This document shows positions 17,053 through 25,333 of a stretch of 56,332 nt of DNA, one piece after another. The position numbers were made by a program, and so were the translations under genes. The stretch spans positions 1 through 56,332 of the forward strand of contig CACYBB010000012.1 of the NCBI GenBank assembly GCA_902772585.1, given 5' to 3'. The notes under the pieces are model-generated. The model was not told the DNA's origin. It worked only from the letters and a program-made list of their open reading frames with translations, and ran no database searches. Source of the DNA: an uncultured Bacteroidales bacterium. GTDB lineage: Bacteria; Bacteroidota; Bacteroidia; Bacteroidales; Bacteroidaceae. How positions within the stretch are numbered: position 1 is the stretch's first letter; each line of letters starts with the position of its first letter.

Positions 17053-17374
17053 TTTCCTACTTATCTTTAAGAATTTCTGCGTTTGTCTCGTTTTTGCTGC
17101 CTCCGGAGTCTGCACGTGTTGTTCCCGGGAGTGTGCAAGTGTAGCCTCGGGGAGTCTGCAACTGGGCCATCATGCCGCATGTTTCTTTCCAACTGTGGTC
17201 AGGATACTGAAATTCTGCACCGCTGATGTGTGCACCAAGAGAGAGGAAAAGCATCGGAACCAGGGGTTCGCGCATGTCTTTCGAGGCCTGCGTGAGCAGG
17301 AATCTGATACATTTTGTGCCTTTACCGAGGTTCGGAATAGCGGGTGCAGTCGCTTTGGAAATATCGTATCTCAT
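17053..17374 (-). pseudogene. 5' fragment of a VirE/DUF3987-type gene
   Basis: The minus-strand frame from 17374 gives about 70 sensible residues, then runs into repeat-derived sequence and stops at 17057. The part SLGAHISGAEFQYPDHSWKE resembles the segment just before the Walker A loop of DUF3987 proteins, the helicase-like part of VirE-N/DUF3987 proteins common in Prevotella. The ATPase core is absent: the frame breaks where that loop should begin and enters the 22-23 bp repeats. I read it as a truncated relic; the family call is from memory of the pattern. Confidence 0.5.
17100..17167. repeat. three tandem 22-23 bp repeats
   Basis: The units begin CCTCCGGAGTCTGCA, TTCCCGGGAGTGTGCA and CCTCGGGGAGTCTGCA, each continuing about 8 more bases. 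They lie exactly where the gene remnant on the other strand loses its coding sense. Confidence 0.75.
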
Positions 17375-17424
17375 TGATATTATGCTTTTTAGATGAAATT
17401 AAACTGTTGTTACAGTAGCCTCGT

Positions 17425-17576
17425 GTTCCAGTTCCAGTTGTTCCAGTTTTATTTTTGGTAGTTCCATCATTCCCCAATTCTATATATAACTATCTAATTA
17501 TTAGTTAGTTATAAAGATTATAGAAGAGGATTTGTCCCTCAAATTTTAATTGGAACATTTGGAACTGGAACAAAAG
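17425..17576. repeat. inverted pair of GTTCCA-rich blocks
   Basis: The left block (17425-17450) has three GTTCCA units. The right block (17549-17576) is its approximate inverse complement (TGGAAC units). About 98 AT-rich bases lie between, with an 8-bp inverted repeat at their core. It lies upstream of the DUF3987-like remnant on the minus strand. Confidence 0.6.
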
Positions 17577-17681
17577 TGCTCTTGGTTCACTCTTCCTCTA
17601 TAAGGCCCTCCAGCGCCATACATAGTTTTCATGCGCACGTCGCTACGCAGAAGTGTTTTTACGTTCACAGCCCAAGTCTGT

Positions 17682-17707
17682 GTTGGTGTGCCAACCACTA
17701 GGGTTGG
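17682..17707. repeat. alternative hairpins GTTGG / CCAAC / GTTGG
   Basis: CCAAC at 17691-17695 can pair with GTTGG on its left (17682-17686, loop TGTG) or on its right (17703-17707, loop CACTAGG). The two folds exclude each other, an attenuator-like layout on either strand. Confidence 0.45.
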
Positions 17708-17772
17708 TCTTTGAAAAAATAGACAATTATTTTAAGTATAAAAATGCCCTCTTGCACTTGTTTCCTGACATA

Positions 17773-18273
17773 TCAGCGGTAGAAGCACCTTGTGAATTCG
17801 CTTTCGAAGTTGGGGGTCAGGATGTTTTGACCTATCGCTTCCTGAATCTCTTGCATGGTCCAAAAGCGACCACCATCTAGTTCATCTGCGGATGGCTGGA
17901 TGGTGCCGTCGTAGGTGGTGCGATGGACATAGACCAGTTCGCGTTCGCGCTTGCTCTCAAAGACATATTTGTCGATGAACGTTGGCTGGAAATCGGTAAT
18001 GCCTAACTCCTCACGAACCTCCCGTTGTAGGGCCTCTTCTGGTGTCTCGCCATAGTCGATATGACCACCTACGGCCGTGTCCCACTTTCCTGGCTGTATA
18101 TCCTTCCACTCGGGTCGTCGCTGAAGGTAAATGTCACCCTTGGAGTTGAACACGTGCAGATGTACCACGGGGTGTAACAATTTTGAACCGCTATGGCACT
18201 CACCTCGAGTGGCAGAGCCTATGACCTTGCCATCCTCGTCGACTAAAGGGAAAATCTCTTGTTGGTTATCCAT
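17773..18273 (-). CDS. NUDIX hydrolase
   Basis: This encodes 166 residues with a complete Nudix box GGHIDYGETPEEALQREV...EELGI (about residues 69-91), which binds Mg2+ and cleaves nucleoside-diphosphate-linked substrates. The N-terminal layout (IFPLVDEDGKVIGSATRGEC, then HLHVFNSKGDIYLQRR) is that of the IDI-like NUDIX branch, whose substrates are poorly known. The gene stands alone with its own promoter. The ATG at 18273 was chosen over one two codons upstream only by convention. Confidence 0.9.
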   Translation of the reverse strand: MDNQQEIFPLVDEDGKVIGSATRGECHSGSKLLHPVVHLHVFNSKGDIYLQRRPEWKDIQPGKWDTAVGGHIDYGETPEEALQREVREELGITDFQPTFIDKYVFESKRERELVYVHRTTYDGTIQPSADELDGGRFWTMQEIQEAIGQNILTPNFESEFTRCFYR

Positions 18274-18298
18274 TATCATTATTTTGCTGAGTTACTGG

Positions 18299-18307
18299 GC
18301 AAAGGTA
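18299..18307 (-). promoter_or_regulatory. -7 box of the NUDIX gene
   Basis: TACCTTTGC on the minus strand, 25 bases upstream of the start codon. No clear -33 element. Confidence 0.6.
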
Positions 18308-18385
18308 CTAATAATCATGGAATAATGAAATAAAAACAGGCTTTAATTTTGCTATTCGCTTACTTTTATGTAATTTTGACTTCGT

Positions 18386-18399
18386 CGAAAGTACTTTCG
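18386..18399. promoter_or_regulatory. 14-bp perfect palindrome upstream of aspS
   Basis: CGAAAGTACTTTCG is a perfect palindrome and overlaps a wider GTCGAA/TTCGAC pair (18384-18405). It sits about 50 bases upstream of the first aspS promoter box, so it may be an operator or a hairpin of an upstream transcript. Confidence 0.4.
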
Positions 18400-18433
18400 T
18401 TCGACAATAAAAACAAAAAATGTCCTTTTTGTT

Positions 18434-18463
18434 TTGTATTGTTCTCACTTATTCGTACCTTTC
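18434..18463 (+). promoter_or_regulatory. possible upstream promoter of aspS (P1)
   Basis: TTG (18434-18436) lies 19 bases before TACCTTTC (18456-18463), one mismatch from TAnnTTTG. It would give aspS a second, longer leader. Confidence 0.4.
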
Positions 18464-18497
18464 ACCCTTGGTGAAGATAGGCTGCTTCTCGGAAATG

Positions 18498-18548
18498 AAA
18501 ATAAATCCTAATTTATTTTGCATTTCGCTCGAATTGCACTACCTTTGC
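18498..18548 (+). promoter_or_regulatory. main promoter of aspS (P2) with hairpin over the -33 box
   Basis: TTTTG (18516-18520) and TACCTTTGC (18540-18548) are 19 bases apart, and the aspS start is at 18578. The -33 element is embedded in a perfect 9-bp inverted repeat AAAATAAAT/ATTTATTTT (18498-18519). Confidence 0.65.
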
Positions 18549-18577
18549 AGTCCGAAAACGAATAAACATATATAATA

Positions 18578-20350
18578 ATGTATAGGACAAAGACATGTGG
18601 TGAGTTGCGACTCACCGATGCTGGTCAGCAGGTGACGCTGGCCGGATGGGTTCAGAAAACCCGTAAGATGGGTGGTATGACGTTTGTCGACCTGCGCGAC
18701 CGCTATGGTATCACGCAGCTGGTGTTCGACGAGTCGAAGGATGCTGCCCTGTGTGAACAGGCTAACAAACTGGGTCGTGAGTGGTGTATCCAGGTGACTG
18801 GTACCGTGAGTGAGCGCCAGGCTAAGAACCCCAAGATGGAGACGGGCGATATCGAGATTCTTGCTGAGAAACTGAACGTGCTCAGCGAGAGTGTGACACC
18901 TCCCTTCACCATTGAGGACAATACCGACGGTGGTGACGATATCCGTATGAAGTATCGCTATCTGGACCTGCGTCGTAGTTGTGTTCGTAAGAATTTGGAA
19001 TTGCGCCATCGCATGACCATCCTGATCCGTAACTTCCTGGACAACCTGAACTTCATCGAGGTGGAGACACCTATCCTGATTGGTTCGACGCCTGAGGGTG
19101 CCCGCGACTTTGTGGTTCCTTCACGTATGAATCCTGGTCAGTTCTATGCACTGCCCCAGAGTCCGCAGACGCTGAAGCAGTTGCTGATGGTTTCAGGTTT
19201 CGACCGTTACTTCCAGATTGCTAAGTGTTTCCGCGACGAGGACCTGCGTGCAGACCGTCAGCCGGAGTTCACGCAGATAGACTGCGAGATGTCGTTTGCC
19301 GACCAGGAGGATGTGCTGAACATCTTCGAGGACTTGGCTCGTCACTTGTTCAAGGAGGTGCGTGGCGTGGAATTGCCTAAGCTGGAGCGTATGACGTGGC
19401 ACGAGGCTATGCGTCGCTTCGGTTCTGATAAGCCCGACCTGCGTTTCGGTATGGAGTTCGTGGAACTGATGGACGTGCTGAAGGGTACGGGTGAGTTCCC
19501 AGTCTTCAACGAGGCAGAATATATCGGTGGTATCGTGGTACCTGGTTGTGCTGAATATACCCGCAAGCAACTCGACCAACTGACAGACTTCGTGAAGCGT
19601 CCGCAGGTGGGTGCCAAGGGTCTGGTATATGTGAAGTTCAATGCCGATGGTACTGTGAAGTCGAGCATCGACAAGTTCTACCAGCCTGAGGTTTGGCAGA
19701 AGCTGAAGGAGAAGACGGGTGCCAAGGATGGCGACCTCGTACTGATTCTCTCTGGTGACAAGGCTAACAAGACACGTACCCAGCTCTGCACCTTGCGTCT
19801 GGAGATGGGCGACCGTCTGGGACTGCGCGACAAGGATACCTTCAAGTGTCTGTGGATTGTTGACTTCCCCCTGTTCGAGTGGAGCGACGAGGAGCAGCGT
19901 CTGATGGCTACCCACCATCCGTTCACCCTGCCTAACCCTGACGATATCCCCTTGCTGGAGACCGCTCCTGAAAAGGTGCGTGCCGTGGCCTACGACTTTG
20001 TCTGCAACGGTATCGAGGTCGGTGGTGGCTCACTGCGTATCCACGATGGCAAACTTCAGGAGAAGATGTTCCAGATTCTGGGCTTCACACCCGAGCGTGC
20101 AATGGCACAGTTTGGTTTCCTGATTAACGCCTTCAAGTACGGAGCACCTCCTCATGCTGGTCTTGCCTTCGGTCTGGATCGTTTCGTCAGCATCATGGCT
20201 GGTCTCGATAGTATCCGTGACTGCATCGCCTTCCCGAAGAATAATTCTGGTCGCGATGTTATGTTGGATGCACCTGGCGAATTGGATCCCAAACAGTTGG
20301 AAGAACTTCAACTGAAAGTGGAACTGCAAACGGAGGATAAAGAAAACTAA
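18578..20350 (+). CDS. aspS: aspartyl-tRNA synthetase
   Basis: This 590-residue class II synthetase charges tRNA-Asp. The N-terminal OB-fold anticodon-binding domain (1-105, with [20 protein letters not shown]) is followed by the catalytic core: motif 2 ([20 protein letters not shown]), a bacterial GAD insertion (about residues 290-420), and motif 3 with [15 protein letters not shown] near the end. Length and insertion are those of the bacterial type. It is transcribed alone, with tandem promoter boxes upstream and a 157-base gap after it. Confidence 0.97.
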   Translation: MYRTKTCGELRLTDAGQQVTLAGWVQKTRKMGGMTFVDLRDRYGITQLVFDESKDAALCEQANKLGREWCIQVTGTVSERQAKNPKMETGDIEILAEKLNVLSESVTPPFTIEDNTDGGDDIRMKYRYLDLRRSCVRKNLELRHRMTILIRNFLDNLNFIEVETPILIGSTPEGARDFVVPSRMNPGQFYALPQSPQTLKQLLMVSGFDRYFQIAKCFRDEDLRADRQPEFTQIDCEMSFADQEDVLNIFEDLARHLFKEVRGVELPKLERMTWHEAMRRFGSDKPDLRFGMEFVELMDVLKGTGEFPVFNEAEYIGGIVVPGCAEYTRKQLDQLTDFVKRPQVGAKGLVYVKFNADGTVKSSIDKFYQPEVWQKLKEKTGAKDGDLVLILSGDKANKTRTQLCTLRLEMGDRLGLRDKDTFKCLWIVDFPLFEWSDEEQRLMATHHPFTLPNPDDIPLLETAPEKVRAVAYDFVCNGIEVGGGSLRIHDGKLQEKMFQILGFTPERAMAQFGFLINAFKYGAPPHAGLAFGLDRFVSIMAGLDSIRDCIAFPKNNSGRDVMLDAPGELDPKQLEELQLKVELQTEDKEN

Positions 20351-20375
20351 TTACTGTCCTTTCAGTTTTAGTTGA

Positions 20376-20391
20376 CTTGACGTAGGTCAAG
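20376..20391. promoter_or_regulatory. Crp/Fnr-like palindrome
   Basis: CTTGACGTAGGTCAAG contains TTGAC-N4-GTCAA, the half-site and spacing layout of Fnr-type regulators. It lies after aspS and 61 bases upstream of the -7 box of the next gene. Binding is not shown; the match is by form only. Confidence 0.35.
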
Positions 20392-20451
20392 AATTAACGA
20401 ATTATTCTCAAAAATAAGTGTTAAGCAAACAAATAAAACGGGAAAAGTAGT

Positions 20452-20460
20452 TAATTTTGC
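20452..20460 (+). promoter_or_regulatory. -7 box of the winged-helix gene
   Basis: TAATTTTGC, with the gene start 48 bases downstream. No obvious TTG at the usual distance. Confidence 0.5.
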
Positions 20461-20507
20461 ACCGCAAAGATAGGATACTATTTTAGCGTATAAAATTTTT
20501 AACAACT

Positions 20508-20813
20508 ATGGCAGAAAAGAAGACTACAAAGAAGGCCGCTGCTCCCAAGGCTGAGGAGCCCAAGAAGGCCGCTGTGAAGAAGGCTGCTGCTCCTAAGAAG
20601 GCAGTAAAGGCAGCTTTCACTGTAAATGCTGAGAACGCAGGTTTCAAGGCTGGTGATGTTTATCAGGCACTGGCCGCTGCTGAGAAGGCACTGACTGTTA
20701 AGGAAATCGCTAAGGCTGCAAAGATCAGCGAAGAGGAAACTCTGCTGGGTCTGGGCTGGCTCTTCAAGGAGGGCAAGCTGGCTGCTGCTGACGAGAAGAT
20801 TACACTTGCTTAA
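20508..20813 (+). CDS. winged-helix protein with histone-H1-like tail
   Basis: This encodes 101 residues. The first 36 are almost only Lys, Ala, Pro and Glu (MAEKKTTKKAAAPKAEEP and on), like a histone H1 tail. The rest (GFKAGDVYQALAAAEKALTV and on) fits the small winged-helix family DUF2582 (PF10771). The combination suggests an abundant DNA-binding or nucleoid-associated protein, but specificity is unknown. It has its own promoter and a strong terminator. Confidence 0.85.
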   Translation: MAEKKTTKKAAAPKAEEPKKAAVKKAAAPKKAVKAAFTVNAENAGFKAGDVYQALAAAEKALTVKEIAKAAKISEEETLLGLGWLFKEGKLAAADEKITLA

Positions 20814-20833
20814 TCAATTTGAAGAAAGCATAA

Positions 20834-20872
20834 AAGGGCTGGAAGCTGCAAAAGGCTTGCCAGCCTTTTTTT
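20834..20872 (+). terminator. intrinsic terminator after the winged-helix gene
   Basis: A GGCTGG/CCAGCC stem extends inward through AAGC/GCTT and is followed by seven Ts. It lies 21 bases after the stop codon. Confidence 0.85.
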
Positions 20873-20907
20873 AACTTTCAACTCTAAACTCTCAACTTTC
20901 AACTCTC
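20873..20907 (+). repeat. 7-bp array abutting a TTG start
   Basis: Five heptamers in register: AACTTTC, AACTCTA, AACTCTC, AACTTTC, AACTCTC. They run from the terminator's T tract to one base before the TTG start codon at 20909. Confidence 0.85.
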
Positions 20908-20908
20908 A

Positions 20909-21256
20909 TTGACGTACGACCAACAGATACTGAAGATACTCACTGAGGCTGGTGAACGGGGCATAAGCGTGCAGAATATTAGTAGGCACGTTTATAACCT
21001 GAACTGTACTTTTTTTCATCAGCCAGACTATGAGGAGGTGCGTAGTTACGTGCAGCAGTATCTGCTCAAGAATTCGAAATCGCAGCAGTCGCTTATAGAG
21101 AGTACGGGTCAGCGTGGTTGTTATCGTCTGAACACTATGGGGTCGCAAGATGCGCAGCAGTTGATGCTGTTGTTTCGTGAGGAAACAGTCTGCAATGACG
21201 AGCAAGTCGCATCAAAGCAGGACCTTTCGCTTGACTTATTTGATGGAATGATATAA
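20909..21256 (+). CDS. small hypothetical protein, possible winged helix
   Basis: This encodes 115 residues from a TTG start (TYDQQILKILTEAGERGISV); no ATG fits. The first 70 residues look like a helix-turn-helix or winged-helix fold (LKILTEAGERGISVQNISRH, then DYEEVRSYVQQYLL), and the tail is acidic. There is no separate promoter box between the terminator and the start, only the heptamer array, so expression may depend on read-through. The end overlaps the convergent glycosyltransferase gene by 21 bases. Confidence 0.65.
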   Translation: MTYDQQILKILTEAGERGISVQNISRHVYNLNCTFFHQPDYEEVRSYVQQYLLKNSKSQQSLIESTGQRGCYRLNTMGSQDAQQLMLLFREETVCNDEQVASKQDLSLDLFDGMI

Positions 21257-22336
21257 TTGGTGCAGCTGTTCAGCTGTGTGGCGCCAAGAAAAGAGCTTGG
21301 CGCGTTCCAGTCCCACCGCTTTTTGTTGTTGATAGAACGTCGGGTCTGTCTCCAGACGAAGCATCATCTGTGTAATCTCGTCGCTACACTCTGGATTAAC
21401 GAGAATGGCATCCTTGCCACCAATCTCTGGCATTGACGAGGTGTTGCTGGTGATGACGGGAGTACCGCAGGCCATTGCCTCTAGCAGCGGGATACCAAAA
21501 CTCTCACGGAGAGAGGTATAAAGGAAGGCAAAGGCATTGTTGTAAATCTTGGGTAGTTCGCTATTGAGAATGTATCCTGGCATGTCGAGCATGGGCAGAA
21601 TGTTCTCGATATGGTTACGACTGACGATGTCGTTGAGATACTCTTTGTCGAGGTCGGCCATCAGCAGGCGACGCTTAATAGCAGATTGCTCCAGATATTT
21701 GGAATAGGCCACCAGCGTACGCTCGGTATTCTTCTTTGGGTCGGTGTTACCAAGGAAGAAGAAGGGGCGCTCTGCTGAAGTATGTATGTCAGATGTAAGA
21801 GGTCGGAACCAGTCGTTATAGCCGTTGTAAATCATCGCCATACGTTCTTCAGAGATGCCAAGCTTGCGGATGATGTTGTCTTTCTCGAAGTTGGAAACTG
21901 TGATGATACGACGGCACTTGGACAGAATGCGAGGTACTACCAGTCGGCGATAGAACCATCCCAGATTCTGATAGAGTGACTTGTTTGATTTGTCACGAGG
22001 TTCTAGGAAGATGATGTCGTGAAGGGTGAGCACCAAAGGAATGTCACACCAGATGGGTGCTGTATTGCTGGTGCAGTGAAGCAACTCTACACCATATTTC
22101 TTGGCAGCACGAGGTAGGGCCCATTGTTCCCAGAGCGGGTAGGAGGGACAACGAAGTTCGATGACGTGTACATTGGCAGAGTCCTGTACGCAATGGTCCT
22201 CGCCAGGCTTGACAAAGACGAAATACTCGTCATCGGTCTGCATCTGTTGCAGTTCCCTGATTTCCTGCAAGACAACATAGTCCATGCCGTGCTTGTTCTT
22301 GCGGAAAATGCGTTGGGCCTCGATACCTATTTTCAT
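21236..22336 (-). CDS. GT4-type glycosyltransferase
   Basis: This 366-residue retaining glycosyltransferase (GT-B fold) probably adds one sugar of the capsule repeat from a nucleotide sugar at the inner face of the membrane. The C-terminal half carries the donor-site motif ESFGIPLLEAMACGTPVITS (EX7E type) and FFLGNTDPKKNTERTLVAYS. It follows the acyltransferase gene by 38 bases on the same strand, across an octamer array. Donor and acceptor cannot be read from the sequence. Confidence 0.88.
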   Translation of the reverse strand: MKIGIEAQRIFRKNKHGMDYVVLQEIRELQQMQTDDEYFVFVKPGEDHCVQDSANVHVIELRCPSYPLWEQWALPRAAKKYGVELLHCTSNTAPIWCDIPLVLTLHDIIFLEPRDKSNKSLYQNLGWFYRRLVVPRILSKCRRIITVSNFEKDNIIRKLGISEERMAMIYNGYNDWFRPLTSDIHTSAERPFFFLGNTDPKKNTERTLVAYSKYLEQSAIKRRLLMADLDKEYLNDIVSRNHIENILPMLDMPGYILNSELPKIYNNAFAFLYTSLRESFGIPLLEAMACGTPVITSNTSSMPEIGGKDAILVNPECSDEITQMMLRLETDPTFYQQQKAVGLERAKLFSWRHTAEQLHQLYHSIK

Positions 22337-22348
22337 GTTTTTTCTTTT

Positions 22349-22380
22349 CGTAATATCGTTATAACGTTATTTCGTTATTC
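22349..22380 (-). repeat. 8-bp array between the acyltransferase and GT4 genes
   Basis: Read on the plus strand: CGTAATAT, CGTTATAA, CGTTATTT, CGTTATTC. It overlaps the acyltransferase stop and lies 12 bases upstream of the glycosyltransferase ATG. The unit is the same as in the kdgK-eda array. Confidence 0.8.
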
Positions 22381-22974
22381 CGAGAGTTTCTTAATGACCT
22401 TGGCAGGAACACCAGCAACAACGCTGTTGTCGGGTACATCCTTAGTAACGACAGCACCTGCGGCTACCACGCAATGACAGCCAATGGTGACACCAGGCAG
22501 GATGACCGCATTGGCACCAATCCATACGTCGTCGCCAATGACTACGGGATGGGTGCTGACGCCTTGTTCATCGATGCGTTTCGTGGTGTCCTCGAAGTTA
22601 TGGTTCAGGGCGGTCACGGTGATGCCTTGTGCCAGATTGACGTGGTTGCCAATGCAGACGGGACCGATAACAGTACAATGGAGTCCGATGCGGGTGTAGT
22701 CACCAATGGTAACGTCGCCAACGGCATTGTTGATGCAGCAGTAAGACTCGATAACGCTACGCCTTCCCAACCAGAAACGACGGTAGGGTGGTGTGTCCAT
22801 ACGGACGCTCCAGTATATCTTCGACCTGCTGCCACGATGCTGGTAGAGGGGTGCCAAGAGACGGACATACCATCGTGGACGGGCGTCGCGCTGGTTCATG
22901 ATGAGGTAGTCCAAGAATCTTTTCATTCTTGGGCTCGACTTCAGTCCCTCTCGTAGTTGTTCTTTGTCTTTCAT
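22375..22974 (-). CDS. hexapeptide-repeat acyltransferase
   Basis: This encodes 199 residues. About 60 N-terminal residues precede a left-handed beta-helix of hexapeptide repeats ([19 protein letters not shown] and on) ending in [20 protein letters not shown], the signature of the LacA/CysE-like acetyltransferases. His in [10 protein letters not shown] is the likely catalytic residue. It probably O-acetylates a sugar of the polysaccharide or its precursor with acetyl-CoA. It is the first gene of a two-gene leftward unit with the GT4 gene. Confidence 0.88.
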   Translation of the reverse strand: MKDKEQLREGLKSSPRMKRFLDYLIMNQRDARPRWYVRLLAPLYQHRGSRSKIYWSVRMDTPPYRRFWLGRRSVIESYCCINNAVGDVTIGDYTRIGLHCTVIGPVCIGNHVNLAQGITVTALNHNFEDTTKRIDEQGVSTHPVVIGDDVWIGANAVILPGVTIGCHCVVAAGAVVTKDVPDNSVVAGVPAKVIKKLSE

Positions 22975-23019
22975 GCTTCTATGATTTGGTCAGAAAGCAG
23001 ATTATTCTCATTTCTGCGT

Positions 23020-23051
23020 ACAAAAATACGGATAAATCTTGATTATTCCAA
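23020..23051 (-). promoter_or_regulatory. promoter of the acyltransferase-GT4 unit
   Basis: On the minus strand TTG (23051-23049) lies 20 bases before TATTTTTG (23028-23021). The start codon is about 46 bases downstream. Confidence 0.55.
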
Positions 23052-23069
23052 ATTTTATTTGTAATTTTG
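23039..23069 (+). promoter_or_regulatory. promoter of the rightward GT pair
   Basis: TTG (23039-23041) and TAATTTTG (23062-23069) are 20 bases apart, and the first start codon is at 23088. Its -33 region overlaps the divergent promoter. Confidence 0.55.
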
Positions 23070-23087
23070 TGGCAAAGTTTGTGAATA

Positions 23088-24227
23088 ATGCGAATTCTTT
23101 TCCTGACATATCATGGTTTTTCAGAACATAGTGGCATCTCTAAGAAGATACACTATCAGGTGAAGGGACTGCGTGAGAACGGTCACGACGTCCGACTGTG
23201 CTATTATGGCTTTGCAGCCAATGGACACCGTTGTCGCTATATTGACGACGATGTCATTGAGGACTATGGGAAAGGGTCATGGGCTGCTATTCGTCAGCGC
23301 ATGGGTTATGATTGCATTTATGACTATTGTGTTCGTGAGCATATTGAGTTTGTCTATGCCAGATGTTTCCAGAATGCTAATCCGTGGCTTATCAGTTTTT
23401 TTAAGCGACTGAAGAAGGCAGGCATCCATGCGGTAACAGAGATTCCGACGTATCCATACGATGACGAGTTTAAGAATTTCTCCTTCACGCAACGCATGGG
23501 GTTACGGATTGATCAGTTGTTTAGGAACAAACTATACAAACATATGGACGCTATGGTCACCTTCTCTGATGCCGAGGAGATATTCGGACAACGAACTATC
23601 CGCATCAGTAATGGTGTTGATTTTGACAGTACGCCATTACATAAACCATTGCCTGTAAACCACAACTCACTAAACCTTATTGCTGTTGCCGAGGTACATC
23701 CATGGCATGCTTTCGAACGAGTCGTGGCAGGTATCGGAGAGTATTATAAGAATGGTGGCGCTCGTGATGTGGTGTTTCATATTGTAGGTGGAGTTCATCC
23801 TCATCAAATGAAAGCAGACTATACGCCTGTCATTGAAAAATATGGCTTACACGATAGGATAATCTTCCATGGAACCCTGTTTAGCGATGCATTGACAGAG
23901 GTGTTCAACCAGTGTCAGTTTGCTATTGGATCCTTGGGACGTCATCGTAGTGGCATCACTGTTATTAAGACATTGAAAAATCGAGAGTACGCTACGCGCG
24001 GAATACCTTTTATTTATAGTGAGCAAGATTCAGATTTCGATCAACAACCTTATGTATTGAAGGCCCCTGCTGACGAGTCGCCTATCGACATACAACGTAT
24101 TATTGATTTCGTTGACCATTTCCAGATGAAGCCTGAAGAGATACGTAAGACAGTGGAACATCTGTCGTGGAAAGTCCAGATGGAGGAGGTCGTTGAAGCC
24201 GTGTTTAACGAAAAGGAAAAATCATGA
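23088..24227 (+). CDS. GT4-like glycosyltransferase
   Basis: This encodes 379 residues in a GT-B arrangement: N-terminal ILFLTYHGFSEHSGISKKIH, central ISNGVDFDS, and a C-terminal half with LIAVAEVHPWHAFERVVAG and IVGGVHPHQ. The EX7E motif is not clear, and HRSGITVIKTLKNREYATRG stands where it would be expected. The fold assignment is therefore good but the family subtype is not. It overlaps the next GT gene by 4 bases (ATGA). Confidence 0.8.
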   Translation: MRILFLTYHGFSEHSGISKKIHYQVKGLRENGHDVRLCYYGFAANGHRCRYIDDDVIEDYGKGSWAAIRQRMGYDCIYDYCVREHIEFVYARCFQNANPWLISFFKRLKKAGIHAVTEIPTYPYDDEFKNFSFTQRMGLRIDQLFRNKLYKHMDAMVTFSDAEEIFGQRTIRISNGVDFDSTPLHKPLPVNHNSLNLIAVAEVHPWHAFERVVAGIGEYYKNGGARDVVFHIVGGVHPHQMKADYTPVIEKYGLHDRIIFHGTLFSDALTEVFNQCQFAIGSLGRHRSGITVIKTLKNREYATRGIPFIYSEQDSDFDQQPYVLKAPADESPIDIQRIIDFVDHFQMKPEEIRKTVEHLSWKVQMEEVVEAVFNEKEKS

Positions 24228-25330
24228 AAATCGTTTACATATACTCAGATTTTGCTTCATGGGGTGGCGTGGGACGCATTCTGATAGACAAAATGAACCT
24301 GCTCTGCCAAGAAAAGGACTATGAGGTTTATGCGGTGACCTATAATCAGGGCGACCACGAGATTCCTTTTCGTATGGATCCGCGTATCCACTTTACTGAT
24401 TTGATGGTGCGAACACATCTGCGTTACCAATATCAGGGAATACATCGTATGTGGGAAGGCTGGAAACGACGTCGTCTGCTCTATAAACAGCTTAAAAACA
24501 AACTAAATGATATTCAGCCGGATGTTATTGTTACCACGACGTCGAGTGAATTGTCGTTGATTAACAAGTTGAAGTGCCATATTCCTTTGGTCGTTGAGTC
24601 GCATGATGGCTATAGTCATATAGGATATGCTTCCTCCATGACATGGCTTCACCGTTGGAATATTCGTCGCCGTTATCGTCTGTTGCGAAAGGCTGATGTC
24701 ATCGTGTCGCTGACGGAAAGTGATGCCGTAAAGTGGCGTAAACACTATTCCCGGATTAGGGTTATTCCAAATGTGGTACATTTAAATCCAACAGGAAGTT
24801 TGAGTGATGTCAGGCAGAAGCGTGTCATCTTTGTTGCCAGGCTGGCAGATCAAAAGGGTATTCCCGAACTGACGGCTATTTGGCGCATAACCCATCAGCG
24901 TCATCCTGACTGGGTGTTGGATATGTATGGAGATGGCGACAATGCCTATATGAGTCAGTTGGCAGAAGGAATGAACTCTTTTCCCCCCGTTGCAGACATC
25001 TTCTCGAAATATTGCGAGAGTTCTATTTTAGTACTTACCTCGCGATGGGAACCCTTCGGATTGGTTATCCCTGAGGCTATGTCGTGTGGACTACCCGTTA
25101 TCTCTTTCGAAGGTGATGGCCCCAGCAGTATTATTACCGATGGTGTAGACGGATTTATTATCCGCAATCGTGACATAGGAGCCTTTGCTAACCGTCTTTG
25201 CCAACTGATAGAAAACGAGGAATTACGTCGGCAAATAGGTCAAAAGGCAATAGTTTCCGCCCAACGCTATGCACCGGAACGGATTATGCCTATGTGGAAG
25301 GAGTTGTTTGAGTCGTTGCTGCGAAAATAG
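24224..25330 (+). CDS. GT4-type glycosyltransferase
   Basis: This 368-residue GT-B enzyme has the N-terminal GGVGRILIDKMNLL, the central VIPNVVHLNP and VIFVARLADQKGIPELT, and the donor site EPFGLVIPEAMSCGLPVISF. It is coupled to the previous gene by ATGA overlap, so the two probably act in successive steps of capsule repeat assembly. It ends 3 bases before the convergent glf gene. Confidence 0.9.
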   Translation: MKIVYIYSDFASWGGVGRILIDKMNLLCQEKDYEVYAVTYNQGDHEIPFRMDPRIHFTDLMVRTHLRYQYQGIHRMWEGWKRRRLLYKQLKNKLNDIQPDVIVTTTSSELSLINKLKCHIPLVVESHDGYSHIGYASSMTWLHRWNIRRRYRLLRKADVIVSLTESDAVKWRKHYSRIRVIPNVVHLNPTGSLSDVRQKRVIFVARLADQKGIPELTAIWRITHQRHPDWVLDMYGDGDNAYMSQLAEGMNSFPPVADIFSKYCESSILVLTSRWEPFGLVIPEAMSCGLPVISFEGDGPSSIITDGVDGFIIRNRDIGAFANRLCQLIENEELRRQIGQKAIVSAQRYAPERIMPMWKELFESLLRK

Positions 25331-25333
25331 AAC

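Larger units (their letters stand above)
17053..17772. other. 720-base gene-poor stretch: gene remnant and repeats
   Basis: No intact gene is seen. From left to right it holds a three-copy 22-23 bp repeat (17100-17167), the remnant of a DUF3987-like gene on the minus strand (to 17374), two inverted GTTCCA-rich blocks (17425-17450 and 17549-17576) around an AT-rich centre, and alternative hairpins at 17682-17707. The AT-rich centre carries the 8-bp inverted repeat TATAACTA/TAGTTATA. Confidence 0.6.

Noticed and set aside
17100-17167. Possible CRISPR array
   Set aside because: Three adjoining 22-23 bp units have no unique spacers between them and no cas genes are near; it is a plain tandem repeat.
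19193-19918. Long antisense frame inside aspS
   Set aside because: Shadow of a highly expressed gene; no start region, promoter or motif.
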